Shown one piece after another: positions 3,173 through 5,514 of a stretch of 5,514 nt of DNA (its first letter is position 1; the number at the start of each line of letters is the position of its first letter). Made by a program: the position numbers and the translations under genes. Under the pieces are notes generated by a model. It was not told the DNA's origin and ran no database searches. It worked only from the letters and a program-made list of their open reading frames with translations. Location of the stretch: assembly GCA_024400715.1 (NCBI GenBank), contig JAKSMH010000099.1, forward strand, positions 1 to 5,514. The letters are read 5' to 3'. The stretch comes from Bacteroidales bacterium (GTDB taxonomy: Bacteria > Bacteroidota > Bacteroidia > Bacteroidales > WCHB1-69).

Positions 3173-5514
3173 ATGCAATTTAGAACTAAAGCGAGAGCTG
3201 TTGATTTGTTGGGGAAAGGTCAAATAGCCGATTTGCCAACAGCCATCACCGAGTTATGGAAAAACGGTTATGATGCATACGCAGACACTCTAACCGCCGA
3301 ATTGTTTTTGGCAGGTTATAAAGGTCTTCAGGCACCAGTATTTATGATAACCGACGATGGAACAGGAATGTCAAAAGATGATATTCTCAACAAATGGCTT
3401 GTTCTTGGTGTTGATTCCAAAAGTAGGTCAGAGAAAAAAGATACAGAAGGCGAAGACACTCTTTGGAAGGCTCCTCGAGTGAAAGCTGGAGAAAAAGGCA
3501 TTGGAAGATTATCCGTTGCGTATTTAGGTTCTCCTATGCTTATGCTTACAAAAAAAACAGGACATCCCATCCAAGCTATGTTTTTTGACTGGCGATTGCT
3601 TGAAAATTTCAATATGTATTTGGATGATGTTCAGATACCTGTTGAAAACATAACAATCGCTGATTTCAGGAATAAATTTGAGCTTTTGAGGGCTGAATTT
3701 CTCAAGAATTTTCCTATAGAAGACGTGGAAGAATCAATTTGGAAAGATCAGCAAGAGCTCAAAAATAAAATTATAGAGAGTGTAAAAGAACTTCAAGTAC
3801 CAGATTTTTTTGAAAATGAGATAGTATCAAAACTTTCTGATATTAATTCAAGCGGGACTATTTTCGTTATTTTTGAGCCCGAAGAACAAATCGTCAGGCT
3901 AATCAAAGATGATAACAAAGAAGATGAAGTAAATGATACTGAGTTTGTTAGGACAAGTTTAGCAGGTTTTACCAATTCATTTAAAGCAAAGACTGATAGA
4001 CTGCCGATAGAGTATAAATTTTTAATTCACGAAATTGACAACGAACTCAATCCTCGTGATTTCTTCACTAGTTCAGGGCAATTTTTCGAATCAAGTGATT
4101 TTGGTTTTGCAGACATTATTATTGATGGTTCATTTGACGGAAATGGTTCTTTCAATGGGACGTTAAAAATGTACGATAAAACAGTAGACTACTCTTTTAC
4201 CAACCCGAGAAAAAAGGATTTCCGGAATTATTATGGAACATTCCCTGTCAAAATAGGTTATTCAATGGGTAACGAAGAAGATTCGTATTTAAAAGGAAAT
4301 CTTTGGTCAGTTATCAATAAAAAAGTTATGGCTTATGGTGGATTATATATTTATCGTGATGGGTTCCGCGTACTTCCATACGGAAGAATTGATGCTGATT
4401 TTTTAGGTCTTGAAGAAAAACGAAGCAAGCGTCTTGGTACATATTTTTTCAGTTATAGAAGAATGTTTGGCTACATCGAATTGACAAGGAATGAGAATGT
4501 CTCATTAAAAGATAAATCCAGCCGTGAAGGTCTCATCAACAATGGCGCATATCGGGCTTTTAAAGATGATTTGTCTGCTTTGTTTGTTGATTTGGCAAAA
4601 GAATATTTTAGTGACAAGGCTAAAAAATCAATTTTTCTTGATGATAAGAAAAAACTAAATGACCAAAATGAGGTAATAAAAAAGGACAAGGCACGAGAAA
4701 CTCAAGAAAAAAGAGCTTTTACTCAAAGCCTTAAAGAGTATCCGAAAAAATTCGAAGAGTACAGGACGGAGTACGAATATGTCATCCAGGAATTGGGAAC
4801 CAAATTGAGTCAAACACAAGTCTTGTTTTCTGATATTGAGAAACTATTGTCAAAGATTCACGAGCTTGACACTAGATACGACACTTTGCTTCCAACTGTA
4901 CCCAAAAGATATCAATTGACAGAAACGCAAGAAGATCGATTGAATGACTTTGAAAAGCAGTTGACTACATTCATCAACGAAATTAAAACAAAAGGAGAAA
5001 GCATTGTTGCACAGGCAAAAGACAAATTGGAAGTCAAAGAACTTCAAAAAGATTTCATCAATAATTGCAATCGGTTACTTGAATCTCTTGAATCAATAAT
5101 AAACGATAATCTTAGGATTTGTTCTGAACAATTTGGAAATCTATCAGACGAGCTTAAATCACGTTGTGAAAATGTCCTTGCAGATTTTCGCAATCAAAAA
5201 GACAATTGCACAAAAAAAATTCTAAGCAAAGAAGATGTTGAAAAGCAATCGCAAATTATCAAGCAGCTTTATGAAAAATTGTTGGGACGCCTCAAACAAA
5301 CAATCATTCCTTTTGTTGAGCATATCCAAAGAATTGATATGGACGTTGATGAAGATTTGCTTCAAGGTGCATATAAACTACAATATGATAATATAAAACG
5401 TCAATGGGAACTCGCTAAGGAGACATCTCAATTAGGTATTGCCGTTGAGGTCATTGACCATGAATTTAATGTTTTATACTCTCAAATCAACGCCTCCCTG
5501 GAATTGATGAGCAA
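3173..5514 (+). CDS. MORC/MutL-like GHKL ATPase, partial at 3' end, at least 780 aa
   Basis: The frame is open from ATG 3173 to the window end without a stop. Its N-terminal Bergerat (GHKL) ATPase domain (about 1-225) has motif I ELWKNGYDA (Glu27, Asn31, Asp34), motif II DDGTGM (61-66) and the glycine-rich lid end GEKGIGR (106-112). A second, S5-like domain (about 225-475) carries GGLYIYRDGFRVLPYG (389-404), an RRMFGYIE stretch and SREGL (450-454), as in prokaryotic MORC/MutL-like ATPases. Residues about 480-745 are charged, helical and coiled-coil-like. At 754-780 the sequence LGIAVEVIDHEFN resembles a histidine-kinase H-box with His763, so a second kinase-like ATPase domain may follow off-window. 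Such proteins dimerise on ATP binding and act on DNA; relatives are found beside methyltransferases in restriction-modification systems. It starts two bases after the methyltransferase stop with no clear Shine-Dalgarno, suggesting translational coupling. The biochemical role in this system is unknown. Confidence 0.88.
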   Translation, partial: MQFRTKARAVDLLGKGQIADLPTAITELWKNGYDAYADTLTAELFLAGYKGLQAPVFMITDDGTGMSKDDILNKWLVLGVDSKSRSEKKDTEGEDTLWKAPRVKAGEKGIGRLSVAYLGSPMLMLTKKTGHPIQAMFFDWRLLENFNMYLDDVQIPVENITIADFRNKFELLRAEFLKNFPIEDVEESIWKDQQELKNKIIESVKELQVPDFFENEIVSKLSDINSSGTIFVIFEPEEQIVRLIKDDNKEDEVNDTEFVRTSLAGFTNSFKAKTDRLPIEYKFLIHEIDNELNPRDFFTSSGQFFESSDFGFADIIIDGSFDGNGSFNGTLKMYDKTVDYSFTNPRKKDFRNYYGTFPVKIGYSMGNEEDSYLKGNLWSVINKKVMAYGGLYIYRDGFRVLPYGRIDADFLGLEEKRSKRLGTYFFSYRRMFGYIELTRNENVSLKDKSSREGLINNGAYRAFKDDLSALFVDLAKEYFSDKAKKSIFLDDKKKLNDQNEVIKKDKARETQEKRAFTQSLKEYPKKFEEYRTEYEYVIQELGTKLSQTQVLFSDIEKLLSKIHELDTRYDTLLPTVPKRYQLTETQEDRLNDFEKQLTTFINEIKTKGESIVAQAKDKLEVKELQKDFINNCNRLLESLESIINDNLRICSEQFGNLSDELKSRCENVLADFRNQKDNCTKKILSKEDVEKQSQIIKQLYEKLLGRLKQTIIPFVEHIQRIDMDVDEDLLQGAYKLQYDNIKRQWELAKETSQLGIAVEVIDHEFNVLYSQINASLELMS

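Noticed and set aside
3328..5047. Several short minus-strand frames (3328-3612, 3793-3975, 4471-4689, 4850-5047)
   Set aside because: All are antisense to the uninterrupted 780-codon ATPase frame, whose motifs are clear.
1..5514. tRNA or rRNA genes, CRISPR arrays, insertion-sequence transposase, phage integrase
   Set aside because: No cloverleaf, regularly spaced direct repeats or transposase/integrase motifs were seen on either strand by eye.

Overview
The window looks like part of a genome from the phylum Bacteroidota (probably Bacteroidales). Two boxes of the TAnnTTTG type, the -7 element of this phylum, sit in one divergent intergenic region. The leaders are AT-rich, and the minus-strand protein resembles a Bacteroidota-restricted hypothetical family (DUF6266-like). 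The species cannot be named from the sequence.

Left part (1-1436, minus strand): a run of uncharacterised genes, transcribed leftwards. First is a 293-aa DUF6266-like protein (555-1436), then a 114-aa protein of unknown function (98-442), then the first 17 codons of a third gene cut by the window edge (1-53). The first gene is visibly GC-rich. A long-armed inverted repeat lies between the first two genes.

Middle (1437-1767): a divergent promoter region with a leftward and a rightward TAnnTTTG box and a G-tract-rich stretch between them.

Right part (1768-5514, plus strand): a more AT-rich module related to restriction-modification. It opens with a truncated cytosine-C5 methyltransferase that keeps only the AdoMet-binding start (1768-2013). 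A scar-like stretch follows, then a complete 360-aa cytosine-C5 methyltransferase with all the main motifs (2088-3170). Two bases after its stop begins a very long open reading frame with no stop before the window end (3173-5514, at least 780 aa). That protein is a GHKL (Bergerat-fold) ATPase of the MutL/MORC-like type, with an S5-like second domain and a long charged helical region. At the extreme right edge it has a segment resembling a histidine-kinase H-box.

Interpretation: prokaryotic MORC/MutL-like ATPases next to DNA methyltransferases are a known arrangement in restriction-modification and phage-defence islands. The methyltransferase would mark self DNA, and the ATPase would act with nuclease or helicase partners, presumably encoded beyond the right edge. 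The methyltransferase fragment at the head of the operon suggests that one modification gene replaced another behind the same promoter. No nuclease, tRNA, rRNA, CRISPR array or insertion sequence is visible.
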